A stretch of 64,000 bases of DNA from Ilyomonas sp965277535 (GTDB taxonomy: Bacteria > Bacteroidota > Bacteroidia > Chitinophagales > Chitinophagaceae), in NCBI GenBank assembly GCA_965277535.1, contig OZ255825.1:310001-374000 (forward strand), written 5' to 3'. Positions 8,393 to 17,707 of this stretch are shown one piece after another. Under the pieces are notes generated by a model. The model did not search any database and was not told where the DNA came from. It was given only the letters and a program-made list of their open reading frames with translations. Numbering within the stretch: position 1 is the stretch's first letter; every line of letters begins with the position of its first letter. The position numbers were made by a program, and so were the translations under genes.

Positions 8393-8728
8393 CTAATCCA
8401 GCTGTTCTTTAATGACAATAATTTTTTCTGTGGTTTGTTTTTGTAATACTTTCTGTATCTGAGGAAGCAAAGGCAGTAGGTATTTTAGCGTATTTCTAAA
8501 AACATCAAGCACAATAATCAGGCAAAGAAGCTTTGAAATATTTTGCTGATACGGAATGATTTTATCAACTACAATCCAGCAATTAAATTTGTTTTCAGCA
8601 AGCAATGAAAGTAAAGCTCCGTTTTTAATACCGTTCCAGTTCATATCACGAACGGTATAAACTTCATGTATTTCCGCAAAATGTTTTTTGAAGCAAACAT
8701 CTATATTTTCATCAAGCAATATCTTCAT
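8393..8728 (-). CDS. DUF5615 PIN-like toxin
   Basis: 111 residues starting MKILLDENID, the typical opening of the DUF5615/Mut7-C-like PIN family, where the early Asp contributes to a metal-dependent nuclease site. VVDKIIPYQQNI in the middle corresponds to the usual T-x-D...QQN block, here with Val-Val-Asp. The ATG overlaps the upstream DUF433 gene by 4 bp (ATGA), the standard arrangement of a DUF433-DUF5615 toxin-antitoxin pair. The family is predicted to be an RNase. The segment after it has several Leu/Ile-rich helices and ends in KEQLD. Confidence 0.8.
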   Translation of the reverse strand: MKILLDENIDVCFKKHFAEIHEVYTVRDMNWNGIKNGALLSLLAENKFNCWIVVDKIIPYQQNISKLLCLIIVLDVFRNTLKYLLPLLPQIQKVLQKQTTEKIIVIKEQLD

Positions 8729-8943
8729 GATTGAACATCAGCTAAAATTTTTTCGGCTGCCAATTCAATTACTCCTTCTGCCTGTTCCCGGCTAACCGTA
8801 GGAAAACCCTTTAAAAATTCTTCCAATGATTCTTCTTCCAAATAGTCGAATAATGTTTTTACGGCAACTCTTGTTCCTTTGAAAACAGGGACACCGCCTG
8901 CAACGTCTTTGTCTGTTGTGATGTATAGTTTTAAATTTTGCAC
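8725..8943 (-). CDS. DUF433 antitoxin
   Basis: 72 residues matching the DUF433 pattern: GGVPVFKGTRVAVKTLFDYL at 16-35, then a helix-turn-helix-like part (EEFLKGFPTVSREQAEGVIELA). DUF433 proteins are winged-helix DNA-binding antitoxins paired with DUF5615 or VapC-type nucleases. The gene precedes the toxin and overlaps it by 4 bp. Together they form a small autoregulated unit just downstream of a KAP NTPase gene on the same strand. Confidence 0.85.
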   Translation of the reverse strand: MQNLKLYITTDKDVAGGVPVFKGTRVAVKTLFDYLEEESLEEFLKGFPTVSREQAEGVIELAAEKILADVQS

Positions 8944-9034
8944 GGATATGTTTAGACGAATTTATGGATGGCACTTTTTAGGAATGTTGGAACAGTACAA
9001 AAAGACAGGATATAAAGTTACTAAATTAAACTAC

Positions 9035-11200
9035 TTATGAAGTTGAAGTTTCGCTTTCATCTATCCAATGAAAGAATTGTCTAACAATATTTAAATCTGT
9101 TTTATTACCCTTATTTCTGCCAAACCACTCTGCATTTTGTTCAGTTATTTGTTCAATAGTAAAAACTTTTAAAATCCATTCTTTAATAAATTCTTTATCG
9201 AAAATAGAAATGAAATGATTGTAATAATCTCTAGTGAAGTCTGTTTTATAAGATGCTGGTTCAGCAGAACTAAATACAGTTGGTGTGTATATTTTTAAAA
9301 GCAAAATCACCTCGCTCGATCTAATTCCAAATCTCTCCTTTGTATAATCTTCGAGTTCTGGTTGATTGATTTTTGCCCAAGAATTAATTAGGTGAACAAT
9401 ATTTTCTGAAAACTTTTCAAATACAGAAGTTTCTCCAGCTTCACGAATCGCTCTTTTAATCAATTTATAATCCAACGCTAACAATTGCTTCTCTGAAAAG
9501 ATTGCTGGCTCATTAGAATTTGTATCTCTAAACCAATCTAATAAGCTATAGATGTAATCAAAATGCTTTGCTTCTTCTATTAATTCCTTTACAAGTTCCG
9601 TTTTATCAGTGTCATTGTTGTGTTTCTTGATAAGTTGCCTGATGAATATTTGTGATTGTCCGTTTGGATGCTCAAATCTCATAAAGAATTTGCCTTCTTG
9701 TTTCGGAAAAATATCGGAAGCTAATGTTATTGCTTTCGCAAGCTTTTGAGATATACTCCATGTAAAACTTTCTTCCCAACTTCTGATCTTAATTAAGAAG
9801 TTTTCAGGTGTACTTTGTTCTACTAATTTTTTGATTGAATCTACAACTTCATCAACCGTTTTTTGCGAAATCCCATCGATAAAGTTTTTGAAGGCTATAT
9901 CAGACAAATCTCCTTTTATAACACTGTAACTAAAAAATCGGTTAAAGTGTTTTGGTGAACCTATTCTCTTTTCTTTAAAAAAATTAACCTCTATTAAGTC
10001 TGTATAAACACGGTTATGAAAAGCGTCTTGAAGTCGTGGAAACAATTCTTCTAATAAGTTTTGGATGGAATCTTTTTGCTTCTTAGTTAACGTTAAACCC
10101 AATTCATACATATGCTTTTCAAACTCCTCTTTTTTATTCACATTTTTGCCTGAAGAAAACACATTATTGTAAGATCCGATGAAATAATCAGGATTTAATT
10201 TTATAAACTCATAATGTTTCGGATAAAATATTTTTATTGCCTCAATAATTAGCAAATCATCAATATCAACTTCTCCAATCAAAAGTGGTATTGCGAATGA
10301 TAAGGCATTACCATATCTCACGGCTAATCGAGGAGTATGCAATCGTGGAAGAATATAATTTTGAAATTGACCAGAGAACCTTTTCCCTTCATCCTCATCC
10401 AAAACAATCTTGTTTAATTCAAATGTCTTATTAATTATATCAAAACAGAATTGCTGCAAAGCATCTGCTTGAGCAAGAGGGAGATTCAATGGAACCTGTA
10501 TAATCTTTTCAAGAAAACTTTTGCCCGCCTCTTTATTACCTTCTCCAAAATTTTCTCCTATAGCTTCTGCCACCATTCGTTCATCAAACGACAATATGTA
10601 TGTTGTGTTATAAAAGTCTGCTGTAAGTTTTACTAATCGGAAAATGGAATATATCTCGCTTTTGTTAAGTCTATCAATATCATCAATGAACACAACAATT
10701 TTCTTTTGGTTTTGCACCAATATGGTGTCAATCTTTTTCTTTATTTCTTCTATTGTTTCATCTTGAATTGTTCCTCCAGCCTGTTCAATTAATGCCGATG
10801 CTAAATCTCCGATGTATGGCAATAGCTTTATAACAGGCGAACTTAACTTCCCATATTTTTTAAGTAGTTCGCCAACTTTATTTCCGGACGATTCTAATTT
10901 TGCATCTAATTTTATTGCTAATAAGTTGAAGAACTCTTTAAGTAATGCTTCTTCATCCTTAAATCTCCAAGGATTAAATTTTACAATAATTATATCAGGA
11001 TCTCCTGATAATTCATAATCTATAAAGTTTAATACCGAAGTTTTACCCTCACCCCAAGCACCATATAAGCCGATTACAATACAATCAATATTGTTTCTTT
11101 TTTTAATAGTTTTCGCAATACTTTTTGAAAAGTTATAACGCTGAAATTTATCATGTTGTTCTTGCTGTATAGGTTTGTCGGAAGACAAGTTAGTATTCAT
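9035..11200 (-). CDS. KAP-family P-loop NTPase
   Basis: 721 residues. Walker A GAWGEGKT at 47-54, the KAP motif FNPWRF at 75-80, and Walker B FIDDIDRL at 171-178 followed by the conserved NKSEIYSIFRLVKL. KAP NTPases belong to the STAND side of the AAA+/P-loop world. Some carry membrane inserts, but no convincing transmembrane pair is seen here, so it is probably cytoplasmic. The C-terminal 450 residues are helical and unassigned. Related KAP genes occur often in defence islands and on mobile elements. The gene is visibly more AT-rich than cphA beside it and sits next to a toxin-antitoxin pair, which suggests horizontal acquisition. A role in phage defence is inference. Confidence 0.85.
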   Translation of the reverse strand: MNTNLSSDKPIQQEQHDKFQRYNFSKSIAKTIKKRNNIDCIVIGLYGAWGEGKTSVLNFIDYELSGDPDIIIVKFNPWRFKDEEALLKEFFNLLAIKLDAKLESSGNKVGELLKKYGKLSSPVIKLLPYIGDLASALIEQAGGTIQDETIEEIKKKIDTILVQNQKKIVVFIDDIDRLNKSEIYSIFRLVKLTADFYNTTYILSFDERMVAEAIGENFGEGNKEAGKSFLEKIIQVPLNLPLAQADALQQFCFDIINKTFELNKIVLDEDEGKRFSGQFQNYILPRLHTPRLAVRYGNALSFAIPLLIGEVDIDDLLIIEAIKIFYPKHYEFIKLNPDYFIGSYNNVFSSGKNVNKKEEFEKHMYELGLTLTKKQKDSIQNLLEELFPRLQDAFHNRVYTDLIEVNFFKEKRIGSPKHFNRFFSYSVIKGDLSDIAFKNFIDGISQKTVDEVVDSIKKLVEQSTPENFLIKIRSWEESFTWSISQKLAKAITLASDIFPKQEGKFFMRFEHPNGQSQIFIRQLIKKHNNDTDKTELVKELIEEAKHFDYIYSLLDWFRDTNSNEPAIFSEKQLLALDYKLIKRAIREAGETSVFEKFSENIVHLINSWAKINQPELEDYTKERFGIRSSEVILLLKIYTPTVFSSAEPASYKTDFTRDYYNHFISIFDKEFIKEWILKVFTIEQITEQNAEWFGRNKGNKTDLNIVRQFFHWIDESETSTS

Positions 11201-11228
11201 CTATAAAGGTTTAAATTACCAGATAACA

Positions 11229-13859
11229 TCATCGTATGTTCTCCGCATCTTCCTTCTCCTTCAAGCTTTTCACCAAATCCAACGCTTCGGCTACTACATC
11301 GCACATGATGGTGATGATCGAGCCTGGCTTCGCATTGTCATAAGCATACATGATGGCATCGCGTTCGTTGTAAATTACAGTTACAGGAAGGTCTTTGGTT
11401 TTGGCCATATTTATACCTTCTGTTAACAGGTTTACAATTTCTTCTGGCGTTCTGCCTCGTAAATTTTTATCGCAACGAATAATGATTTCATCAAAAAATT
11501 CGGCTGATAATTTTCCCAGCTCTGTAATGTCTTCATCACGCCTATCACCTGTGCCGCTAATGATTCCCACTTTTGGCGAGCCATTTAATTTACTTTGGAA
11601 ATCGCCTAACAAACGCAAGCCTGCCGGGTTGTGCGCAAAGTCAACCAAAAACTGAAAATTTTTAAATTGAAACAAATTCAAACGTCCCGGTGTTTGCGAT
11701 GGCGAAGGAATGAAGGTTTGCAAGCCGGTGCGAATGTCTTCAATGGAAATTTCTTTAAACAAATAAGTAGCAAGAACAGAAGGCAGCGTATTCATCACAT
11801 TATGCAAAGCCTTGCCTTCGTAAGTAATGGGAATGTCGCGCACATGCAGCACGCGAATCTTCCATGTGCCTTTTAAAATAGACACATAACCATTTTCATA
11901 CACTGCCGCAAAACCGCCCTTTTTGCAGTGTCGCTGAATGCGGGGATTGTTTTCGTCCATGCTGAACAAAGCAATATTGCATTCTAGATTTTCGCGCATA
12001 GCATACACCAAGTCATCTTCTGCATTTAATATAGCAAAGCCGCGCGGGAATACAGTTTCGGGCACAACGCTTTTTACTCTTGCCATTTGTTCCAGTGAAT
12101 TGATGCCGCCCAAACCAATATGATCTGCTGTAATGTTGGTAACAATGGCCATATCGCAATGCTGAAAAGCAAGACCATTGCGAAGAATGCCGCCCCGCGC
12201 GCTTTCAAGCACCGCAAAGTCAACCGTTGGATCTTTTAATACAAACTGTGCACTCACAGGTCCGGTGCAGTCGCCTTTCATCATCAGTTGGTTTTGAATG
12301 TAAACACCATCGCTTGTTGTATAGCCTACTTTTTTGCCTGCGGCTTTACAAATATGTGCGGTTAAACGTGTAGTCGTTGTCTTACCATTGGTACCTGTTA
12401 TCGCAATGATGGGAATGCGACCATCGCCGCGATCTGGAAACAGCATATTTACCACCGGCTCAGCAGCATTTCGTGCAATGCCAACGGCAGGTTCTACATG
12501 CATACGAAAACCAGGCGCAGCATTTACTTCCAGCACTGCGCCGCCGTTTTCGGTTATGGGGCGTGATAAATCGGCTGCCATAACATCAATACCACAGATG
12601 TCTAAGCCAATGATTTTTGCAATGCGTTCTGCCATAAAAACATTCACAGGATGCACTTCATCGGTAACGTCGGTTGACGTTCCTCCTGTAGATAAATTCG
12701 CCGTTGATTTTAATAAAACCAATTCTCCTGTTAGTGGCACTGTATCTAAGTTGTAGCCTTTTTCTGACAGCATTTTATGTGTGTCATTATCTACCGTAAT
12801 TTGAGTTAGTACCTTTTCATGACCATAACCGCGGCGAGGGTCTTTATTCACTTCATCAATCAACTGTTGAATGTTGTGTTCGCCGTCGCCAATCACAGAA
12901 GCAGGGGTACGAAGAGCAGCACAAATGAATTTATAATTCACTACTAAAATTCTAAAATCAACACCTACAATAAACCGTTCAACAATCACGCTGTAGCTAT
13001 ACCGCTGCGCATTGTGCAGAGCAGCTACTGCCATTTCCCAATGAATTATATTGGTTGTGTTTCCTTTGCCATGGTTGCCATCAATGGGTTTTATTACCAA
13101 CGGATAACCATAACGTTCAATGGCGCGTTGCAAGTCTGCTTCATCGTGCACCACGGTTCCGCTCGGCACCGGAATTTGTGCATCGCTCAACAAGCGTTTG
13201 GTTTCTTCTTTATCGCCTGCAATGTCAACGGCTATGGTGCTTGTAGTGGATGCAATGGTAGCGCGGATTCGTTTTTGATGCACGCCATACCCCAACTGCA
13301 CAAGGCTGTGTTCATTCAGGCGGATGTATGGAATGCCACGCTTTGCCGCTTCTTCCACAATAGAGCCGGTGGAAGGCCCAAGGCGTGTGTCTTCGCGAAT
13401 CTCGCGAAGCTTTTGAATGTCTCCTTCTAACGGATACTCAGTGTTGTCTATCAGAGCCTGCGCAATCCTTACGGCGGCACGCGCAGCATAAATCCCTGCG
13501 TCTTCCTCTATGTAATCAAACACTACAAAGTATTGGCCTTCTTTACCCGTGCCGCGGGTTCTTCCGAAGCCGCAATCCATACCGGCTAATGTTTGCAATT
13601 CCAAAGCAATGTGCTCTATCACATGCCCCATCCATGTGCCATCCTTCACGCGCTCAAAAAAACCGCCCTCGTGGCCTTCGCTGCAACGGTGTTCATACAT
13701 GCTGGGTAGCCATGTTTCAATGCGTTGAGAGAAGCCTTCAATGACGTTAGTGGGTCGTTGTTCCATCTCTTCCAAATCGAGCGTCATCTGAATCAGCTTA
13801 CTGCGACGAATACTCCAGTAGTTGGGACCGCGCATGATTTTAATATCGGTGATTTTCAT
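11229..13859 (-). CDS. cphA: Cyanophycin synthetase
   Basis: 876 residues from the ATG at 13857-13859. A longer frame starting 20 codons upstream is possible but begins with non-conserved sequence, while MKITDIKIMRGPNYWS is the usual CphA start. Order of parts: N-terminal domain, ATP-grasp domain (KPIDGNHGKG at 257-266, EVNAAPGF at 444-451) that adds Asp to the backbone, and a Mur-ligase-like domain (GTNGKTT at 489-495) that adds Arg to the side chains. The length is right for the family. The product is the storage polymer multi-L-arginyl-poly-L-aspartate. The gene is divergent from cyanophycinase, separated by 209 bp that probably hold both promoters. Confidence 0.95.
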   Translation of the reverse strand: MKITDIKIMRGPNYWSIRRSKLIQMTLDLEEMEQRPTNVIEGFSQRIETWLPSMYEHRCSEGHEGGFFERVKDGTWMGHVIEHIALELQTLAGMDCGFGRTRGTGKEGQYFVVFDYIEEDAGIYAARAAVRIAQALIDNTEYPLEGDIQKLREIREDTRLGPSTGSIVEEAAKRGIPYIRLNEHSLVQLGYGVHQKRIRATIASTTSTIAVDIAGDKEETKRLLSDAQIPVPSGTVVHDEADLQRAIERYGYPLVIKPIDGNHGKGNTTNIIHWEMAVAALHNAQRYSYSVIVERFIVGVDFRILVVNYKFICAALRTPASVIGDGEHNIQQLIDEVNKDPRRGYGHEKVLTQITVDNDTHKMLSEKGYNLDTVPLTGELVLLKSTANLSTGGTSTDVTDEVHPVNVFMAERIAKIIGLDICGIDVMAADLSRPITENGGAVLEVNAAPGFRMHVEPAVGIARNAAEPVVNMLFPDRGDGRIPIIAITGTNGKTTTTRLTAHICKAAGKKVGYTTSDGVYIQNQLMMKGDCTGPVSAQFVLKDPTVDFAVLESARGGILRNGLAFQHCDMAIVTNITADHIGLGGINSLEQMARVKSVVPETVFPRGFAILNAEDDLVYAMRENLECNIALFSMDENNPRIQRHCKKGGFAAVYENGYVSILKGTWKIRVLHVRDIPITYEGKALHNVMNTLPSVLATYLFKEISIEDIRTGLQTFIPSPSQTPGRLNLFQFKNFQFLVDFAHNPAGLRLLGDFQSKLNGSPKVGIISGTGDRRDEDITELGKLSAEFFDEIIIRCDKNLRGRTPEEIVNLLTEGINMAKTKDLPVTVIYNERDAIMYAYDNAKPGSIITIMCDVVAEALDLVKSLKEKEDAENIR

Positions 13860-14068
13860 AGATGGAAACTTTTGATTATTTGACAAATAAGAGCCTATGT
13901 TATAATAGCACCGGCTCAAATTATTACATAATTATTTATTAAGTAAATTTTAATCGTCTTATTTTGACAAGCAGCAATAACTTACACCAGAATGAAAACC
14001 GTAAGCTATATTTGTTAGTCATCGTTTTTTATTTCCCTCGATTGCCTGCCAAAACTAAAAAAAGAAAC

Positions 14069-14959
14069 ATGCTGATACCGACAGGAAAACTAATAGCCAT
14101 TGGTGGGGCCGAAGACAAAGGCACTCAAACAGAAAGAGGAGACATTTATAAAAACAATCTCAATTTTTTTGAGTTGGGCATTTTACGCCGCTTCGTTGAA
14201 GAAGTTGGCGGGTTTCACAAGCACATCGAAGTAGTTACAACAGCCTCAACCATTCCTTATGAAGTGGGTGAAAATTATTTAAAAGCTTTTACTGTAATTG
14301 GCTGTGCCAATGTAAATGTAATGCACATTCGCACGCGTGAAGATGTTTTGAGAAGAGATTATTTACAACGATTAGAAAACTGCGATGGTGTAATGTTTAC
14401 CGGCGGTAACCAGATGCGTTTAACTGCAACTTTTGGAGGCACCGAATTTTTGAAAATATTGCACAACCGTTACCAAACCGAAGAATTTGTAATTGCCGGA
14501 ACATCGGCTGGCGCAATGGCTATGAGCAGCACCATGATTTATGATGGCAATCCGTTTCATTCGCATTTAAAAGGTGAAGTAAAACTGGCAACGGGTTTGC
14601 GTTTTACTGATAAAGTGATTTTTGATTCGCATTTTGAAAAGCGGGGTCGCTTTGTACGGTTGGCTCAGGCTGTGGCTTCCAATCCCGGCTGCATTGGCAT
14701 TGGCTTAGGAGAAGATACTGCGATGATTGTGAGCAAAGGCGACGACATGGAAGTGATTGGCAGCGGCTTGAACGTAATCATTGACGGGCACGACATCATT
14801 CATTCTAATATTGCAGACATACCAGAATGCAATCCAATGAGTATCGAAAACCTTCGTGTTCATTTTTGCGCACGTGGTAATGGTTACATCCTCAGTGAAC
14901 GCAGATTCGTAGAAAAGATGGGCAAAGAAAATACACCGCACATGGTGAATGTGTTTTGA
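14069..14959 (+). CDS. cphB: Cyanophycinase
   Basis: 296 residues from the ATG at 14069; an in-frame upstream extension of 35 codons has no family resemblance. It is a serine peptidase of family S51: GTSAGA at 144-149 places the nucleophile at S146, with FTGGNQ at 110-115 and a conserved EDTAM block near the C-terminal part. Cyanophycinase cuts cyanophycin to beta-Asp-Arg dipeptides. It is divergent from cphA, giving a complete make-and-break pair. No isoaspartyl dipeptidase lies beside it, so the last step must be encoded elsewhere. Confidence 0.95.
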   Translation: MLIPTGKLIAIGGAEDKGTQTERGDIYKNNLNFFELGILRRFVEEVGGFHKHIEVVTTASTIPYEVGENYLKAFTVIGCANVNVMHIRTREDVLRRDYLQRLENCDGVMFTGGNQMRLTATFGGTEFLKILHNRYQTEEFVIAGTSAGAMAMSSTMIYDGNPFHSHLKGEVKLATGLRFTDKVIFDSHFEKRGRFVRLAQAVASNPGCIGIGLGEDTAMIVSKGDDMEVIGSGLNVIIDGHDIIHSNIADIPECNPMSIENLRVHFCARGNGYILSERRFVEKMGKENTPHMVNVF

Positions 14960-14971
14960 GAAAAACTGTAA

Positions 14972-15511
14972 TTATCTATTTTGTGGATTTTTCTTTCCTG
15001 CAAAAATGTAGTAACAATAATCAAAATCACGCATTGAAGAAAACCAATAACCATCACTTAATTTCTCTGTACGTTTTTTTATTAAGATTACTGTTTCGTC
15101 GTTTAGCAAAAAAAACTTTCTATTAATATCGCCATCAATAGGTTCATAATCTGTTATTTCTTTTTTTATTAATTGCCGAAAAGAATCTGCCTTTGCGGGC
15201 ATCAATCCAAAACAGACGATTAAAGTGTTTTCATCCGCTACATAAATGCTGCAATCATAATAAGTTTCACCTTTTTTAGCTATATTATAATCAGTAAGTG
15301 TTGGAAACAGGTAACCAAAGTCTTTATAAAACTGCCGGTACAAGATTTCACTATTATCAATGTAATAGGCTGGATGTCTTTTAGAAAAATTTGTTTCATT
15401 TTCTACTTTTTGATTCTCATACTTTCGTTCAAGTCTATCTGCCTCTTCTTTGCTAATAATTGCAACACGAAACTTTGTACCATCAGGTGTTTTTAATGTT
15501 TTAAAATTCAT
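14972..15511 (-). CDS. Hypothetical protein
   Basis: 179 residues without a signal peptide or membrane segment, hence probably cytoplasmic. It is rich in Lys, Glu, Tyr and Phe, with an alternating strand pattern (CSIYVADENTLIVCFGLM, RKFFLLNDETVILIKKR) suggesting a small alpha/beta fold. No family was recognised. Its stop is 12 bp from the cphB stop in convergent orientation. A 75-bp gap separates it from the nucleoside hydrolase gene downstream-facing stop, so it is likely transcribed alone. Confidence 0.6.
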   Translation of the reverse strand: MNFKTLKTPDGTKFRVAIISKEEADRLERKYENQKVENETNFSKRHPAYYIDNSEILYRQFYKDFGYLFPTLTDYNIAKKGETYYDCSIYVADENTLIVCFGLMPAKADSFRQLIKKEITDYEPIDGDINRKFFLLNDETVILIKKRTEKLSDGYWFSSMRDFDYCYYIFAGKKNPQNR

Positions 15512-15586
15512 TAATTTTTCATTTTGTTATCAACAATAAATATTTCCTTGTACAAATACAGCTATGTACTGCTATCAGGCAGAGAA

Positions 15587-16570
15587 CTACTTAACTGGCA
15601 AATGCATCATCAGTTCGTCAATTTTGTTTTGCATTAATAAAGCAGAGTTTTTATTAACCAGATAAAATTGATTCTTGCCATTTGCATTCCATGTATTGCT
15701 GCCATCTTCAGCAATTACAATATTGCCTTCTTTCACATTATAATAAGGCTGAAAGCCAGTAGTGGCAAGCAACGTGGTTACTTCATCCCAACTCTTTCTT
15801 CCCGCACTATCTTCCTGCGCTTGTGGTATGCAAATGCGAAATACATCTTTCGTAGGATTGTGTTGTATTCTTTCGTTATGAACCAACGGCAAACCGCATT
15901 TGATTTGTTCGCCAATCTCAAAACCAGAGAAATAAACCGGCTTTGGAAAATGAGCAAATGCATACTGTGAAGCCTTTACATCTTTAAACACATTAAACTC
16001 TTTTCCTTCGGGAAATTTTCCTGCCATGCACACCATTTGTTTCACTTTCTTTTTTACCAATTCAACACCGTTGAGAGGTGAATAAGCATCGGGGTTTGAT
16101 TGCAATAAATTTGCAATGTTGGTTAAGAAACCAACAGTAATAATTACAACACTATTGTCTTTTTGTTTTGCCAATATTTTGCGATATAAAGCAACCGCAT
16201 CTTCAGCGTCTTTATTCTGTTTAATTTGGTGCGGATAATTGGCAATCACTGTGTCTGTCCAATGCTGCCAGTCGCGTTGATCAACCGCATAACCTGTGGG
16301 AACGCCAATGGGCAAATTGGGTCGTTTGAAGTAGGTATTGAACACATCAATCACCGCTGCAACCCCTTCATAATTCGTACTTGCCATAGTTGCCAGAATG
16401 TTGATTTTACCACTATCTGCCATCGCATGAAGCACGGTTATGGCACCTGCATCGTCATAATCTGGTCCCATATCAGTATCAAAGATTACAGGTGTTGACG
16501 ATGTTTGGTTTTGTGCGAAAATTCCATTCAAAAAAAAGCAGCAAAAACAAAGGAGAAGCAAGTATTTCAT
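15587..16570 (-). CDS. Exported inosine-uridine-type nucleoside hydrolase
   Basis: 327 residues with a signal peptide (cleavage likely after IFAQ, about residue 20). The metal-binding motif DTDMGPDYDD at 31-40 is the N-terminal calcium site of inosine-uridine nucleoside hydrolases (usually DxDxxxDD). The enzyme splits the N-glycosidic bond of ribonucleosides to give ribose and base. With a signal peptide it should act in the periplasm or outside. It follows a sugar permease and ribokinase on the same strand (gap 128 bp to the permease), which makes a coherent salvage route: hydrolyse nucleoside, import ribose, phosphorylate ribose. An exact GCAAAAACAAA motif copy lies in its signal-peptide coding region. 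Confidence 0.88.
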   Translation of the reverse strand: MKYLLLLCFCCFFLNGIFAQNQTSSTPVIFDTDMGPDYDDAGAITVLHAMADSGKINILATMASTNYEGVAAVIDVFNTYFKRPNLPIGVPTGYAVDQRDWQHWTDTVIANYPHQIKQNKDAEDAVALYRKILAKQKDNSVVIITVGFLTNIANLLQSNPDAYSPLNGVELVKKKVKQMVCMAGKFPEGKEFNVFKDVKASQYAFAHFPKPVYFSGFEIGEQIKCGLPLVHNERIQHNPTKDVFRICIPQAQEDSAGRKSWDEVTTLLATTGFQPYYNVKEGNIVIAEDGSNTWNANGKNQFYLVNKNSALLMQNKIDELMMHLPVK

Positions 16571-16698
16571 TTCATTTTAATTTTAACTGCAGAGGCGCAA
16601 ATCTTTTATACAATTGTAATGCATTTGCAAAGTAATACCGACAGGGTTTAAATACAATCATACAAAGTTATTCGCGTCTTCGTGTCTAAGCGGTAAAT

Positions 16699-17697
16699 TT
16701 ACAATCCGGCATAAATAATTAAGCCAATGCCCAGCAAAAACAAAACAAACATCACAGTTATCAAACGCTTTGTTGTGTTTGTAAACGGCGAAAATTCTTT
16801 CCAAATAAACACACCCCAGGCCGCTGCCACCAGCGTTGCACCTTGTCCCAAACCGTAAGAAATAGCAGGACCAGCTTTGCCCGACGCAATCAAATTCAAC
16901 GAATTGCCAATACCCCAAATAATGCCACCCAACACACCCATTAAATGTGTTTTTACATTGCCTCTAAAATATTGGCCATAGGTTACAGGTGTGCCGCTTA
17001 CCGGCCTACGCATCATGATTGTGTTGAACAAAAAGTTTGAAATGAAGATACCAACCGAAAAGACTACAACAGCCGTATAAGGCGTCATCTTACCAACGGC
17101 GGGCGAGCTAAAATTATCAATGTCCATCGAAGCGGCAATAAAGCGATAAAAGAACGACATCAACACACCGGCAATGATTGAAATCACAATACCCTTTGTG
17201 GTAACCGCATTGCTGATTCCTTTTTTGCGATAGGCAATGGCATTGAGAACAATGGCAATCATCACCAATAAAACACCGCTAAAAAGGAGAACAGGATCGC
17301 CTTTTTGCGCAGCCAGATAATTAACCAATACGCCCAAAATCAAAGCGATGCCAATGCCAATAGGAAACGCAACGGCAAGCCCGGCAATGGTAATGGCTGC
17401 GCCCAATAAAATGTTAGCAGCATTGAAAATAACGCCACCCAAAAATGCACTGAAAATGTTGCTGCCACTGGCTTGTTGTATGTCTTGAATAAAACTTCGT
17501 CCTTCATTGCCATAGCTGCCCAGTGTGAACGCAAACAATAACGACAAAACCAAAATGCCAATCACATAATCCCAATAAAACAACTCGAACCGCCAGGTGG
17601 AAAGAGCTAACTTTTGTGTGTTTGCCCACGAGCCCCAGCAGAACATGGTAATGACGCAAAACAAAACGGCGGTACTATAATTTTCTACGATAAACAT
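16699..17697 (-). CDS. GRP/RhaT-like sugar permease, probable ribose importer
   Basis: 332 residues with about ten hydrophobic helices, including the opening VLFCVITMFCWGSWANTQKL typical of the glucose/ribose porter (GRP) family in the drug/metabolite transporter superfamily. Gly-rich helices (GGVIFNAANILLGAAITIAGLAVAFPIGIG recognised in parts) are family-like. It is a cytoplasmic-membrane proton-coupled sugar carrier by family. The ribokinase gene ends 10 bp upstream, which points to ribose as the substrate. A second GCAAAAACAAA copy lies near its 3' end. Confidence 0.8.
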   Translation of the reverse strand: MFIVENYSTAVLFCVITMFCWGSWANTQKLALSTWRFELFYWDYVIGILVLSLLFAFTLGSYGNEGRSFIQDIQQASGSNIFSAFLGGVIFNAANILLGAAITIAGLAVAFPIGIGIALILGVLVNYLAAQKGDPVLLFSGVLLVMIAIVLNAIAYRKKGISNAVTTKGIVISIIAGVLMSFFYRFIAASMDIDNFSSPAVGKMTPYTAVVVFSVGIFISNFLFNTIMMRRPVSGTPVTYGQYFRGNVKTHLMGVLGGIIWGIGNSLNLIASGKAGPAISYGLGQGATLVAAAWGVFIWKEFSPFTNTTKRLITVMFVLFLLGIGLIIYAGL

Positions 17698-17707
17698 GAA
17701 TGAATGT

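Noticed and set aside
15668..15970. 100-codon plus-strand frame inside the nucleoside hydrolase gene
   Set aside because: It overlaps the hydrolase, whose family motifs are clear, so it is a shadow frame.
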